Below, in pieces: positions 51,981 through 61,162 of a stretch of 64,000 bases of DNA. This stretch comes from CBDFGK01 sp965247075 (GTDB lineage Bacteria > Pseudomonadota > Gammaproteobacteria > Pseudomonadales > Halieaceae), in the NCBI GenBank assembly GCA_965247075.1, contig CBDFGK010000003.1:1612001-1676000 (forward strand), in the 5' to 3' direction. The stretch's first letter is position 1. Every line of letters starts with the position of its first letter. A program made the translations under genes and the position numbers. The notes under the pieces were generated by a model, which was not told the DNA's origin, ran no database searches, and saw only the letters and a program-made list of their open reading frames with translations.

Positions 51981-52186
51981 CAGTTACAGCCGCAGCCTCC
52001 GCCGGCAGCGCCGCTGCCTCCAGACGATGCTTCCTTGCTGTTATGAATTTGCTCGCGCAGGCGCGCGTCCATTACGTCGGGCTGCCATTGCATGTCTGCG
52101 CGCGCCAGGCTGCCACGCTGCCAGGGTTGCACGTTGCTGCAGCCGGCGACCAGTATCAGCAGTGCTGCGCAGATCAGTCTACTCAT
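51980..52186 (-). CDS. DUF4266 small lipoprotein
   Basis: A 68-residue protein. The lipobox LVAGC places the lipidated Cys at residue 16. WQRGSLARADMQW follows, and the tail is Gly/Cys-rich (SGGSGAAGGGCGCN). This is the DUF4266 pattern. Two C-terminal cysteines next to a thioredoxin-like gene suggest thiol chemistry or metal binding. Overlaps both neighbours (ATGA and TGATG). Confidence 0.85.
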   Translation of the reverse strand: MSRLICAALLILVAGCSNVQPWQRGSLARADMQWQPDVMDARLREQIHNSKEASSGGSGAAGGGCGCN

Positions 52187-52704
52187 GGTGCGGCATCCAG
52201 CAATTTTACAATTTCAGCACGCAATTTCTCGGCATCACTGCTGCGAAACCCCTGGTGAACCTTGCTCACCACACCGGCGCGATCAATAAGGAAACCCGTT
52301 GGCATGCCGTTGATGCCGTAAGCTTGTGGCGACACACCCTGTGGATCATAGGCAATGGGATAGCTGACCGGGAGTTCCATAAGAAACTCAAGGGCGTCAT
52401 CCACAAACTCATCGACGTTGACGGCAAGTATTTCAAAGCCACGGGGCGATAGTTCTGTGCGCATTTCCTCAAGCAGTGGGAATGACACGCGACAGGGACC
52501 GCACCAGGACGCCCAGAAATCCACATAGACAACCTTGCCCCGCAGGTCAGCCAATTGAATATTCTCCGGCCCCCCCGGCAATAGTGGCAAGTCAATGGGG
52601 GGTGCCTGTTGCCCGACCGAAACAGGTGCTGACTGTGCCAGCAAGGGCAGGCACAACAGGGCAATTGGCAGGGCGCGAGAGAGGCCGGCAAGCTTCGTAT
52701 ACAT
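52183..52704 (-). CDS. TlpA-like periplasmic thioredoxin
   Basis: A 173-residue protein with a signal peptide (IALLCLPLLAQSA) and a thioredoxin fold. The active site is FWASWCGPCRVSFPLLEEM and the cis-proline segment INGMPTGFLIDRAG. TlpA/ResA proteins reduce disulfides outside the cytoplasm. First gene of the operon, overlapping DUF4266, so the lipoprotein cysteines may be its target. Confidence 0.9.
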   Translation of the reverse strand: MYTKLAGLSRALPIALLCLPLLAQSAPVSVGQQAPPIDLPLLPGGPENIQLADLRGKVVYVDFWASWCGPCRVSFPLLEEMRTELSPRGFEILAVNVDEFVDDALEFLMELPVSYPIAYDPQGVSPQAYGINGMPTGFLIDRAGVVSKVHQGFRSSDAEKLRAEIVKLLDAAP

Positions 52705-52811
52705 GGGGCAATAAAAATAGCATGATAAGTGCTCTGCGTCAGCCAAAAGCCTCTTCCAATACGAAATGATACTGACATAGCCTGATTTCTGTTCATGATG
52801 GAAGGATGAAT

Positions 52812-53232
52812 ACCATCATGAATGACACTCACATAAAAACACTGGCACAGGTGCATGCCTTTGTTGAAGGCACCCATGCAGTTGCCTTCTCCTTACCAAC
52901 CAAAACCGAGCGCTATGGGTTTATTCGCCGCAGTCTGAAAGGCGATCTGGACGGCGTTAAAGGGCTGTACCACAGTAACGCGGTGGATGAAGTCACCCGG
53001 TTTGAGGTTGTTGGTGCGGTTGAGAAGATATCCGAGCGATACCTGATCCCCGTGCTTGAGCAACTGCTGGACCAATTTCCCTTCGTCATGAAGCGGCTAA
53101 ACGGCGTAAGGAAGCTAAACAACAACTCTTTAAAACCATTACTGAACAGAACTGTCAGGCTGCATAGTGGCAACCCTTACAGCCACTATCAAAACCCAGA
53201 GTTCGGTATCATTTGGTTATTGGAATATACTC
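52812..53232 (+). pseudogene. Integrase-type transposase, internally deleted copy 1
   Basis: The frame from ATG 52818 has the N-terminus THIKTLAQVHAFVEGTHAV. A jump leads to KGDLDGVKGLYHSNAVDEVT (first catalytic Asp region) and ISERYLIPVLEQLLDQFPFV. A second jump joins the 3' terminal part. The nucleotide sequence is nearly identical to copy 2 at 54410-55378 at both ends. It is 421 bp long and inactive. Confidence 0.8.
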
Positions 53233-53256
53233 TCTGCTGTTGCAATGGCTTGGTCA

Positions 53257-54279
53257 TCACGATGACTTCAACCAATCAGGACTGGCCTGCACCGCCTTAA
53301 GCAAGGCCTCCAACTGAGCCTGTAAAATACCGACACGCTGAAAAACATGGGCAGGTGTTTTTTTACCCGGATGATAAGCCTGTGCCGCCGGTTTGGCATC
53401 CCCAAGCAAAGCATGAAAGTAACTCAGTTCAGCAACAACCAGCGTCGTCAACGCATGAACATCACCCGGTTCAATAGACCCGGAATAAAGCGAGTCGGTA
53501 TCAAAACTGAGAATACGCTGATCTGACAACTGGGCGATTTTACCAATCAGCTCAAAACAACGGGTCATCCGACGATAGACGTTGCCCGGTGTTTTACGCC
53601 GCTCAAATGCAGGTAAAGGGGAAATGCGTGGTGTGCCCTCAAACACCGCCAACAATTGGGCATTGAGATTAATCGCCCGGGTCACTTGCTGGAACACATC
53701 CGCCGGGGCAACCTGCTGCGACAACAGCTTGTCCAGCTCCTGGTTTGCCCTGATCAGCGACTGGATCACATCACTCGGTGTCGTGCTGTCCGGCAATAAC
53801 AGCTCTTCGGAGAGTTCAGGAATATTCAGCGCTGCCTTAACCGCCTGTAAACGCATAAAGGTCTTGTTGACCATCAACCAAACATGATACGGGGTAATGG
53901 CGGCAGTATCGATTGAACCGGTATGCGCATCTGAGGTTTTAACATGCTCAAAGGCCAGCCTGTCAGCCTTGTCGTACAGCGCATTGGCCATAAACCACAC
54001 CTCCCGGGGGGCGGTATCCTGCACTCTGGTAATATTGGCCCTGAAAGTTGGCTTGCCCAATTCCCGACGAATCAGTTCCAGTTCGGCCCGCGTCAACTCT
54101 ACCCTGGACAGCACATCCCCGGGCAAAATTTCCCCTTCAACAATGGCACGACCACTGACAGGATTCAGCACTTTTGGCGCAAATAACCGCTCCTGTGCAC
54201 AGACAACGCCAGAAAAGACCACCGTCAACAAACAGACCAACAACCGCAGTCTCAGGTACGAATGGTTGAAATAGAACAT
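53257..54279 (-). CDS. Secreted protein with eight PxxV repeats, function unknown
   Basis: A 340-residue protein. The signal peptide ends near residue 28 (GVVCAQ). Eight repeats of about 30-45 residues share a start of the form [T/A/E]PxxV followed by an amphipathic helix ending LL: LPGDVLSRV, APREVWFMA, TPYHVWLMV, TPSDVIQSL, APADVFQQV, TPGNVYRRM, EPGDVHALT, TPAHVFQRV. No family is recognised. GGAGG seven bases before ATG 54279 suggests it is expressed. It lies between two decayed copies of one transposase, as if carried by them. Confidence 0.7.
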   Translation of the reverse strand: MFYFNHSYLRLRLLVCLLTVVFSGVVCAQERLFAPKVLNPVSGRAIVEGEILPGDVLSRVELTRAELELIRRELGKPTFRANITRVQDTAPREVWFMANALYDKADRLAFEHVKTSDAHTGSIDTAAITPYHVWLMVNKTFMRLQAVKAALNIPELSEELLLPDSTTPSDVIQSLIRANQELDKLLSQQVAPADVFQQVTRAINLNAQLLAVFEGTPRISPLPAFERRKTPGNVYRRMTRCFELIGKIAQLSDQRILSFDTDSLYSGSIEPGDVHALTTLVVAELSYFHALLGDAKPAAQAYHPGKKTPAHVFQRVGILQAQLEALLKAVQASPDWLKSS

Positions 54280-54409
54280 ATGCAGTCCTCCGGTTAAGTG
54301 ATTTTCACCATCCTGTGACAGTCAGGAACAATGACAATGGCAGTACTAACAGCAAAGCATGGTACAGTGGGCTGTACCTTGTCAAGCCACCTTACACCAT
54401 TGACGCTCA

Positions 54410-55378
54410 ACCATCATGAATGACACTCACATAAAAACACTGGCACAGGTGCAGGCCTTTCTTGAAGGCACCCATACAGTTGCCTTCTCCTTACCAACCA
54501 AACCCGAGCGCTATGGGTTTATTCGTCGCAGTCTGATTCGGTTTTGCTATCATCAGCTATCCAGGCCGGATAAGGGCTTGCTGCTGAGCTTTATGACCCA
54601 CGTCAGCGGCTATTCGAGGGTTCAGGTCAAGCGTCTGGTCAAGGCCTGGCTTGAGCACGGCAAGCTACGACCTCGCTCCAGTGCAGGCAATGGGTTTGCC
54701 CGCCAGTACACCGATGCGGACCAACGGCTATTAGCGAAGCCGGCTGAGTTGCATGGCACGCTCTCCGGGCCAGCCACCGGGAAGCTCTGTGAGCGAGCAT
54801 GGCAATTGTTTGGGCTTGCCGAGTACCAACGGTTAGCCGGCATCTCGGTCGCGCACCTCTATAACCTGAGACGCGCCAGAGTCTATCAACGCTCTCGCCG
54901 TACCTTTGAGAAGACCCGCGGCACGATATCCGAGCGATTACCTGATCCCCGCGCTTGAGCAACTGCTGGATCAGTTTCCCTTTGTCATGCTCGGCTTTCA
55001 TGCCGACAATGGTTCTGAATACATCAACCGGCATGTGGTTAAACTGCTCAAAAAGCTGCACTTCTTTCCGGTGATAACCACCAACGCCAAGGGCAAGCAA
55101 GTGAAAACCTACCCCTACCAAGCCATGATGACACCTTTTGAAAAGCTCAAATCACTGGACGAGACCCAGCAGTATCTGAAACCCGGAATCACTCTGGAAA
55201 CACTGGATGCAATCGCTATGAAGATCAATGATAATGAAGCGGCTAAACGGCGTAAGGAAGCCAAACAACAACTCTTTAAAACCATTACTGAACAGAACTG
55301 TCAGGCTGCATAGTGGCAACCCTTACAGCCACTATCAAAACCCAGAGTTCAGTATCATTTGGTTATTGGAATATACTC
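54410..55378 (+). pseudogene. Integrase-type transposase, frameshifted copy 2
   Basis: ATG 54416 starts MNDTHIKTLAQVQAFLEGTH and continues through FMTHVSGYSRVQVKRLVKAWL and ISVAHLYNLRRARVY. A deletion after FEKTRGT removes the first catalytic region. Another frame carries YLIPALEQLLDQFPFVMLGF and HADNGSEYINRHVVKLLKK (second Asp), up to a stop at 55313. The 3' end past 55313 is shared with copy 1. Longer than copy 1 but still defective. Confidence 0.82.
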
Positions 55379-55401
55379 CAAAGTGTACAGGAAAAACGGC
55401 T

Positions 55402-55884
55402 ATGGATATCAAAATATTTACCGCCGGCGGCACCATAGACAAAATTTACTTTGATGCCAACAGCGAGTTTAAGGTAGGAGCGCCGCAGATTGCCGAGCTG
55501 TTGCGTGAGGCCAATGTTGGCTTTGATTACAGCATTGAGTCACTGCTGCAAAAAGACAGCCTGGAGATGACCGATGCCGATCGCGATAGTATCCGGGAGG
55601 CTGTTGAGCAGTCGGACAGTGAACGAATCCTGATTACCCACGGCACGGATACGATGGCCGAGACCTCGCGAGTACTGCTGGGGGTTGAGGGAAAAACTGT
55701 GGTATTGACCGGATCGATGCAGCCGGCCCGCTTGAGGGTTAGCGATGCGATCTTTAATATCGGTTATGCGATTGCCGCACTACAGCACCTGGAACATGGA
55801 ATCTACATTGCGATTAATGGCCGTGTGTTTGACCCCCGCCATGTACACAAGAACCGGGAGCAACAACGATTCGAAGTTGATTGA
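55402..55884 (+). CDS. Single-domain asparaginase-like protein
   Basis: A 160-residue protein matching only the N-terminal catalytic domain of type I/II asparaginases. It has FTAGGTIDKIYFD (first Thr), ILITHGTDTMAETSRVL (second Thr and Asp) and VVLTGSMQPARL in place of the usual Lys-containing motif. The C-terminal domain is absent, as in other short asparaginase-domain proteins. Activity is uncertain. AGGAAA precedes ATG 55402. The transposase relic ends 24 bp upstream. Confidence 0.88.
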   Translation: MDIKIFTAGGTIDKIYFDANSEFKVGAPQIAELLREANVGFDYSIESLLQKDSLEMTDADRDSIREAVEQSDSERILITHGTDTMAETSRVLLGVEGKTVVLTGSMQPARLRVSDAIFNIGYAIAALQHLEHGIYIAINGRVFDPRHVHKNREQQRFEVD

Positions 55885-55910
55885 CGAAGGTCGAGAAATA
55901 TCAGCCTGGT

Positions 55911-58900
55911 TTACGAGTCCGAGTGATCGGGTTTTAGCCTCGGTATCTCAAACCTGAAGCGGGCGCCTTTGTTCCGGTCGACAGTAACGACTGCGTTCAA
56001 TTCTCGGCTAAACCGCGCGACGATTTCCAGGCCTGTGGTCGTTGGATTGCCAGGGTCGACCTCTGTGGGTAGCCCCGAGCCACTGTCGGACACTTCCAGA
56101 ATCCAGCCGTTTCGCTCCCTCTTTTCTTGCATATGAACGCGTACAGTTTGAATCCCCGTGGCCCCTGCGAATGCATGCCTGGCGCTATTCATCACCAGTT
56201 CGTTGGCTATCAGCGCCGCTGGAACTGCGATAGCCACTTCCAGTATCTGCTCTGGCGCGTCATTAACAGGCACTACCTCCAGCTCAGGAGGAGTGTCCAG
56301 CGGAAAAATTTGCGCAAACAAATCCTCCAGGAATTTTTGAAAATCAATTTCCAGAAACTGCGCGGTATAAATCATGTTGTTTTCAAGTAGCTGTAGGCAA
56401 GCCAGCCTTTGTTGACTGTCTTCGAATGCATCAAGAATGACATCATCATCAATTGACTCAGCTTGTCGCTCGAGAAAGTCTGCGACCAACTTGAGCGTGC
56501 TTTCGGCATGGTTGTGAAGATTGCGTACCAGCACCTGCTCCATCTCGAGTTGATCCTCCAAATCGTCCATGGCCAGCTCGGCAGTGTTGTGCATTTCAGT
56601 GGCAAATTCTGTTGCTTGCTCTTTCTGCCGGTAAGTGTCGTAGAATTTTCGAATCAATACCGCAAGACACACCAGAAAGCTACCGTAAAAGGTAAAGGCC
56701 CACCAGCGGAACCAGGGTGGGGGGTAGACGTTGATAGGCATTCGAATGCCGTTGTTATTCCAGATGCCGTCAGAGGTAGCACCTGATACCTGCAACACAA
56801 ATTTTCCTGGAGGCAGGTTGGTAAAACTGACATTGTGCCTGGTGCCTATGTCAACCCAGTCAGCGTCGAAGTTGTCCAACTTGTACTTGTAGCGATTGTT
56901 GGCGGGATTGGTGAAATCGAGTACGCTGAACTCGAAATTAACGAAGTAATGTTTATGGGATAAGCCCAGCGTGTGAATGTCTACATAGCTAACGTCCATA
57001 GCCAGTGTTTCTCCGGCAATATCTATGTCAGTCATGCGCATAGGTGGCAGCGTTGCGTTTAGAACAACGTCCTCTGGAGAGAAGCGGTTAAAGCCTCGGT
57101 TGCCGCCAAAATACAGTTTCCCATCGCTGTCCTTTAATGACGCGCCAAAGTTGAACTCGTTATCCTGTAATCCATCGCTACGATCAAAAGTTACAATTTC
57201 CAGAGTATCTGGATTGAGTCTGACCAGCCCGTTGGTAGTTGAAATCCATAGCTTGCCCGAATCATCCATCTCTATCGCGTAGAGAGTTGAACTGGGCATG
57301 GGAGGCGTTGTTTTGACCTTGGTGAAAATGGATTTTCCTGCGAGACGATCCGCGTGCCGCCACAGAATCAGACCTGCGTTCTGTGAGCCCAGCCAGATAT
57401 TATTGTTCCTGTCTTCGGCGATAGTGAGGATTTGAGTGTTGGGGAGGTATTTGGCTACTGATGATGGAACCGGTATGTGAGCGGATTCTTGTGATTCAAG
57501 TCGAAAGTGATTCAAGCCTCGAATTGTTCCAGCCAAATAGGAGCCGTCCTGTAGTTTCCCGGTAGTGAATATTTTGTCTGAACTCAGCGAATTTCTGTCG
57601 TTGGATTCGCCGGAGCTCCTCATCGAAAGTTCGGCATTTTTGGAAAGAAAATGCAACCCCTGCCCAAAGGTAGATATTATCTGGATATCGTGTGGCATGG
57701 AAACTATTTCGCTGACGGCGGCTTTCGAAAGTCTCGGCTCCAGGTCAGTATTTGGTATTGGTGAGCGAGCGTTTGAAACATCAATTTTATCTAATCCGTG
57801 TGCCCGGTAGCCTATCCAGAGATAGGGTGCGTCATACTCGAGCGACATTACTCTTTCATCACGCAGACGAATGTTCAATATTGCATCTTGCGCTCGACTT
57901 ATTTGTTCAGATGCCTTGTCGAATCGAAATAACCCCTTATAGGTGCCTATCCATATATAGGCATCGTCCTGTTCCGTAAAGGCTGTAATTCCTGTTACCG
58001 GTAGCCCCCGGATCTGATTGAAAGTTTCGATGTTCGATTCCAGTCCCATGTATAATCCGTAGTAACTGCCAAACCAGAAATTGCCGCGATGGCCTTGAAC
58101 CATGCTCATAACGGTATCGTAAACCAAGCCAGAATTACTTGAATCAAATCGCGTGAAGCCGGTACCTCCTCGATACATGCTTAGTCCCCTGTTAGTCCCT
58201 AGCCAGGTCCTCTTTTTGTGGTCTGTGTATATTCTGCGAATGGAGTTGTCGCTGAGTGATTTCGAGTTGTTGGGGTCGCTATAAAAGTGCGTGACCGATT
58301 GGTCATCGGTATTCACCAGGAAAGCTCCGGATGCTTCGGTTCCAATCCACAACAGGTTTCCTTGGCCTTTAGCGATCGTATATATGCGGACGGAGGAGAT
58401 GTCACCTTGGTAATTCTTTAGGTAGTTAAATCTTCTGCAACCCCAGTGGGGGGCATTACACTTGAGTAGAACGCCTGGCGAAGTTGCCAGCCATATGGAT
58501 CTTTGCTGATCTTCGGCAAAACCAACGATGGTGCCCAGACCGGCTTCGAGATCCAGGTTGAGATCGATAGTTTTGGATAAAGGGTTAAAGCGTTGGACGC
58601 TTCCATCAAAGTATCCTAACCAGATGGACCCGCCCTGGCCGGTATAAATTGTCGATATGTCAGATGAGTAAAAAGTTGAATTTTCCGTGGATCTCTCATG
58701 AGCCAATGTGAAATGACCAATGTAGGGGTCATAAAACGCAAGTCCCCTCCCCAGTGTTGCCAGCCATATCGTGCCGCTCTGATCTTCCGTGATATGCGAA
58801 CCTCCTCCATGCCCCAGTGACCCCAGCCCATCTTCATTTGGATAAAAGGATCGAATGTCATAACCATCGTATCGGTGTACCCCGTCCTGCGTACGAATCC

Positions 58901-59117
58901 ATAGAAAGCCACTGCTGTCCTGGAACAGCTCGCTGATTGACTTTTGCGAAAGCAAATCTGTCACCGACGATTCGGTAATATTGAAGTTTTTCGGCTGTGG
59001 GTAGCTGGTTTCTTGTGCAGCAGCGGTTAGCGTTGTCCACCCAAGCAGGAACCAGATACACAAAACAGTCCCTGGTTTTGCCTTTTTTGGTCTACTTCTG
59101 GCCGGCAGTTGATACAT
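55911..59117 (-). CDS. Two-component beta-propeller sensor histidine kinase
   Basis: A 1068-residue protein. A signal peptide is followed by two seven-bladed propellers of Reg_prop repeats (FLWIRTQDGVHRYDGYD, TIWLATLGRGLAFYD, IWIGTYKGLFRFD). A Y_Y_Y domain (RYKYKLDNFDADWVDIG) leads to one transmembrane helix near 810, then a cytoplasmic HisKA_2-like region (VRNLHNHAESTLKLVADFLE, candidate phospho-His near 867) and HATPase_c (ANELVMNSARHAF, DSGSGLP, TTGLEIV). There is no receiver or DNA-binding domain, so a separate response regulator must exist elsewhere. Confidence 0.92.
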   Translation of the reverse strand: MYQLPARSRPKKAKPGTVLCIWFLLGWTTLTAAAQETSYPQPKNFNITESSVTDLLSQKSISELFQDSSGFLWIRTQDGVHRYDGYDIRSFYPNEDGLGSLGHGGGSHITEDQSGTIWLATLGRGLAFYDPYIGHFTLAHERSTENSTFYSSDISTIYTGQGGSIWLGYFDGSVQRFNPLSKTIDLNLDLEAGLGTIVGFAEDQQRSIWLATSPGVLLKCNAPHWGCRRFNYLKNYQGDISSVRIYTIAKGQGNLLWIGTEASGAFLVNTDDQSVTHFYSDPNNSKSLSDNSIRRIYTDHKKRTWLGTNRGLSMYRGGTGFTRFDSSNSGLVYDTVMSMVQGHRGNFWFGSYYGLYMGLESNIETFNQIRGLPVTGITAFTEQDDAYIWIGTYKGLFRFDKASEQISRAQDAILNIRLRDERVMSLEYDAPYLWIGYRAHGLDKIDVSNARSPIPNTDLEPRLSKAAVSEIVSMPHDIQIISTFGQGLHFLSKNAELSMRSSGESNDRNSLSSDKIFTTGKLQDGSYLAGTIRGLNHFRLESQESAHIPVPSSVAKYLPNTQILTIAEDRNNNIWLGSQNAGLILWRHADRLAGKSIFTKVKTTPPMPSSTLYAIEMDDSGKLWISTTNGLVRLNPDTLEIVTFDRSDGLQDNEFNFGASLKDSDGKLYFGGNRGFNRFSPEDVVLNATLPPMRMTDIDIAGETLAMDVSYVDIHTLGLSHKHYFVNFEFSVLDFTNPANNRYKYKLDNFDADWVDIGTRHNVSFTNLPPGKFVLQVSGATSDGIWNNNGIRMPINVYPPPWFRWWAFTFYGSFLVCLAVLIRKFYDTYRQKEQATEFATEMHNTAELAMDDLEDQLEMEQVLVRNLHNHAESTLKLVADFLERQAESIDDDVILDAFEDSQQRLACLQLLENNMIYTAQFLEIDFQKFLEDLFAQIFPLDTPPELEVVPVNDAPEQILEVAIAVPAALIANELVMNSARHAFAGATGIQTVRVHMQEKRERNGWILEVSDSGSGLPTEVDPGNPTTTGLEIVARFSRELNAVVTVDRNKGARFRFEIPRLKPDHSDS

Positions 59118-59211
59118 GTTTTCAGTCTAGCAGAAACTGCTTGCCGCGTGGCTTATGCGGTGCAGCATGGCAAGCATCGGTGTCCCGGATTTTATCTCCG
59201 CTTTTCAGAAT

Positions 59212-59227
59212 TGACCCATATGGGTCA
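59212..59227. promoter_or_regulatory. 16-bp perfect palindrome between kinase and subtilase genes
   Basis: TGACCCAT followed by ATGGGTCA lies in the 230-bp divergent region, 95 bp from the kinase start and 120 bp from the protease start. It is a candidate operator for a dimeric regulator of both genes. Confidence 0.55.
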
Positions 59228-59347
59228 TGTCGGTGTCATTTATTCGCCCGTATCATCATGCGCAGGCATAAAACCAGGTTTGGATTTGTGTAAAAAAATT
59301 ATAACCGACGCCCACGCGATGGGTGTCTAAATGCGGAGAACGAGATC

Positions 59348-61045
59348 ATGAAACTGTTTATAGAATACAACCTTGTACGCGCGAGTGCTTTGGCTAGCGT
59401 GCTGTTGCTAGGCGCCCTCTGGCCCCACAACCTCTATTCTTCATCACCCAATAATGCTGCCTCTTGTCTTGTTAAAGGTGGGCATTTACTCGCAATCAAT
59501 GGTAGTGAGCTTACCTGGGCTGTCACTAATCATGGCGAAACTTCCGCGCAGTTGGAGTCCGTTACTATCGCCTGGCCTGAAACACTGGGCTCTCTGATCA
59601 TTGCCGAATACAACGGCGCCAGGTTGGCGGGCGCTGCCGCCGGCACTTCCATCACGGTGAATGCAGAACAACTGGCGGCTCTTGGCGCGGATTTAACTAT
59701 AAGTGCCGATCAAGAGTCTGTGCTTGCCCTGCAATTCGAGGGCGCTCAGATCGACGCGGTAGCAACGCAAAGCGACTTCGATATTGCACTGTGGTATGAA
59801 GGTCAATGCGCAGTCGAGCTTGTCGCAGGCTACAGCGATTACCAGAGCGATTCATACTACCCCTCTGTCGTTAATGCTGATGTACTGCATCGCGCTGGAA
59901 TTACCGGTGCAGGCGTGACAGTTGCGGTGATTGACTCCGGCCTCTGGCTTGAGCCCGCCGGCATTGCTGAGAATAGCTCTGGAGAGAGTCGCGTTATTGC
60001 TACGTTCGATGCGACAGCAGCGGCATCTGACAGTGTGATTGATGTACGCGGACACGGTACTCACATTACGTCGATTTTGGCGAACAGTGAAACATCCAAT
60101 GCGGCGGGAACCGGCACCAGCTACAAAGGCATCGCTCCGGGCGTGAACATTGTTGCTATTAAGGCTTTTGAAGAGTCGGAGCAAGGCTCTTACCTGAATA
60201 TTCTTCGCGCCCTGCAGTATGTGCTGGATAACCGCGAAGCACTTAATATTCGAGTGTTGAACCTCTCTTTTGGTATGGAGCCGCAGGGACCGTACTGGGC
60301 GGACCCTGTTAACCGGATGGTGATGGAAGCGTGGCACCAGGGCATCTTTGTAGTAGCGTCTGCCGGTAATGGTGGTCCGGGTGTTGCTGTCAATGCTCCC
60401 GGCAATAATCCCTATGTAATGACCGTCGGCGCAGCAACTGATGCCTATACTCCTGCGGATCGGAGCGATGATTACATAGCCGACTTTTCTGCGGCAGGTT
60501 TTACCCGAGAAGGTTTTACAAAGCCTGAAATTGTAGCGCCGGGCGGTCACATGATCGGCATCACCAGCCCTGATAGCGGACTTGCCAAAGAGCGACCCCT
60601 ATCAGCCTTGCCCAATGATCGCTTCATGATGTCAGGCACATCACAATCCACAGCAGTCGTATCCGGTATTGCAGCTCTTATGTTAGAGAGCAACCCATCG
60701 CTGACACCTGACGCGATCAAGTGTCGTATGACAGATTCTGCAACGAGTATTGGGGAGCAGAGTGCCGGCTATGTCGATGCTTATTCTGCGGTCAACAGTG
60801 GTGCTTTGGCTTGCGCCGATGTAGGTATGGAGTTGAAAATGGCAAGCATCGGTCTACGCGGTGCGCCAATTGTTGCTACCGGCAACTACTGGCAGAACGG
60901 CAACTACTGGCAGAACGGCAACTACTGGCAGAACGGCAACTACTGGCAGAACGGCAATTACTGGCAGAACGGCAACTACTGGCAGAACGGCAACTACTGG
61001 CAGAACGGCAATTACTGGCAGAACGGCAACTACTGGCAAAATTAA
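59348..61045 (+). CDS. Subtilisin-like serine protease with C-terminal GNYWQN repeats
   Basis: A 565-residue S8 peptidase. It has a signal sequence, then a region of about 140 residues with beta-rich composition. The catalytic triad is Asp in TVAVIDSGLWLEP near 199, His in VRGHGTHITSILA near 239 and Ser in MMSGTSQSTAVVSGI near 431. After residue 511 the hexapeptide GNYWQN is repeated nine times up to the C-terminus. No pro-domain of the usual kind is recognised. It is probably exported. It is divergent from the sensor kinase. Confidence 0.92.
   Translation: MKLFIEYNLVRASALASVLLLGALWPHNLYSSSPNNAASCLVKGGHLLAINGSELTWAVTNHGETSAQLESVTIAWPETLGSLIIAEYNGARLAGAAAGTSITVNAEQLAALGADLTISADQESVLALQFEGAQIDAVATQSDFDIALWYEGQCAVELVAGYSDYQSDSYYPSVVNADVLHRAGITGAGVTVAVIDSGLWLEPAGIAENSSGESRVIATFDATAAASDSVIDVRGHGTHITSILANSETSNAAGTGTSYKGIAPGVNIVAIKAFEESEQGSYLNILRALQYVLDNREALNIRVLNLSFGMEPQGPYWADPVNRMVMEAWHQGIFVVASAGNGGPGVAVNAPGNNPYVMTVGAATDAYTPADRSDDYIADFSAAGFTREGFTKPEIVAPGGHMIGITSPDSGLAKERPLSALPNDRFMMSGTSQSTAVVSGIAALMLESNPSLTPDAIKCRMTDSATSIGEQSAGYVDAYSAVNSGALACADVGMELKMASIGLRGAPIVATGNYWQNGNYWQNGNYWQNGNYWQNGNYWQNGNYWQNGNYWQNGNYWQNGNYWQN
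60881..61042 (+). repeat. Nine tandem 18-bp repeats inside the protease gene
   Basis: GGCAACTACTGGCAGAAC occurs nine times without spacers, with only T/C changes in some units and an altered last unit. It encodes GNYWQN. The near identity at DNA level means recent amplification or homogenisation, so copy number may vary between strains. Confidence 0.95.
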
Positions 61046-61062
61046 CATTATCGAATTGATGG

Positions 61063-61091
61063 GCTGCAAATGGTGAACATTTGCAGCTTTT
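61063..61091 (+). terminator. Terminator of the subtilase gene
   Basis: A perfect 10-bp stem GCTGCAAATG / CATTTGCAGC with loop GTGAA, followed by TTTT, 18 bp after the stop. Confidence 0.85.
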
Positions 61092-61162
61092 GAGTTCCGC
61101 TGCTTGCTCTTGGTACGCATTTTCCTACAATGGTTGGCAAAGCTCGAGTTATGGAGATTACC

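Noticed and set aside
60881..61042. 18-bp repeats as a CRISPR array
   Set aside because: They are in-frame coding repeats of a protease without spacers.
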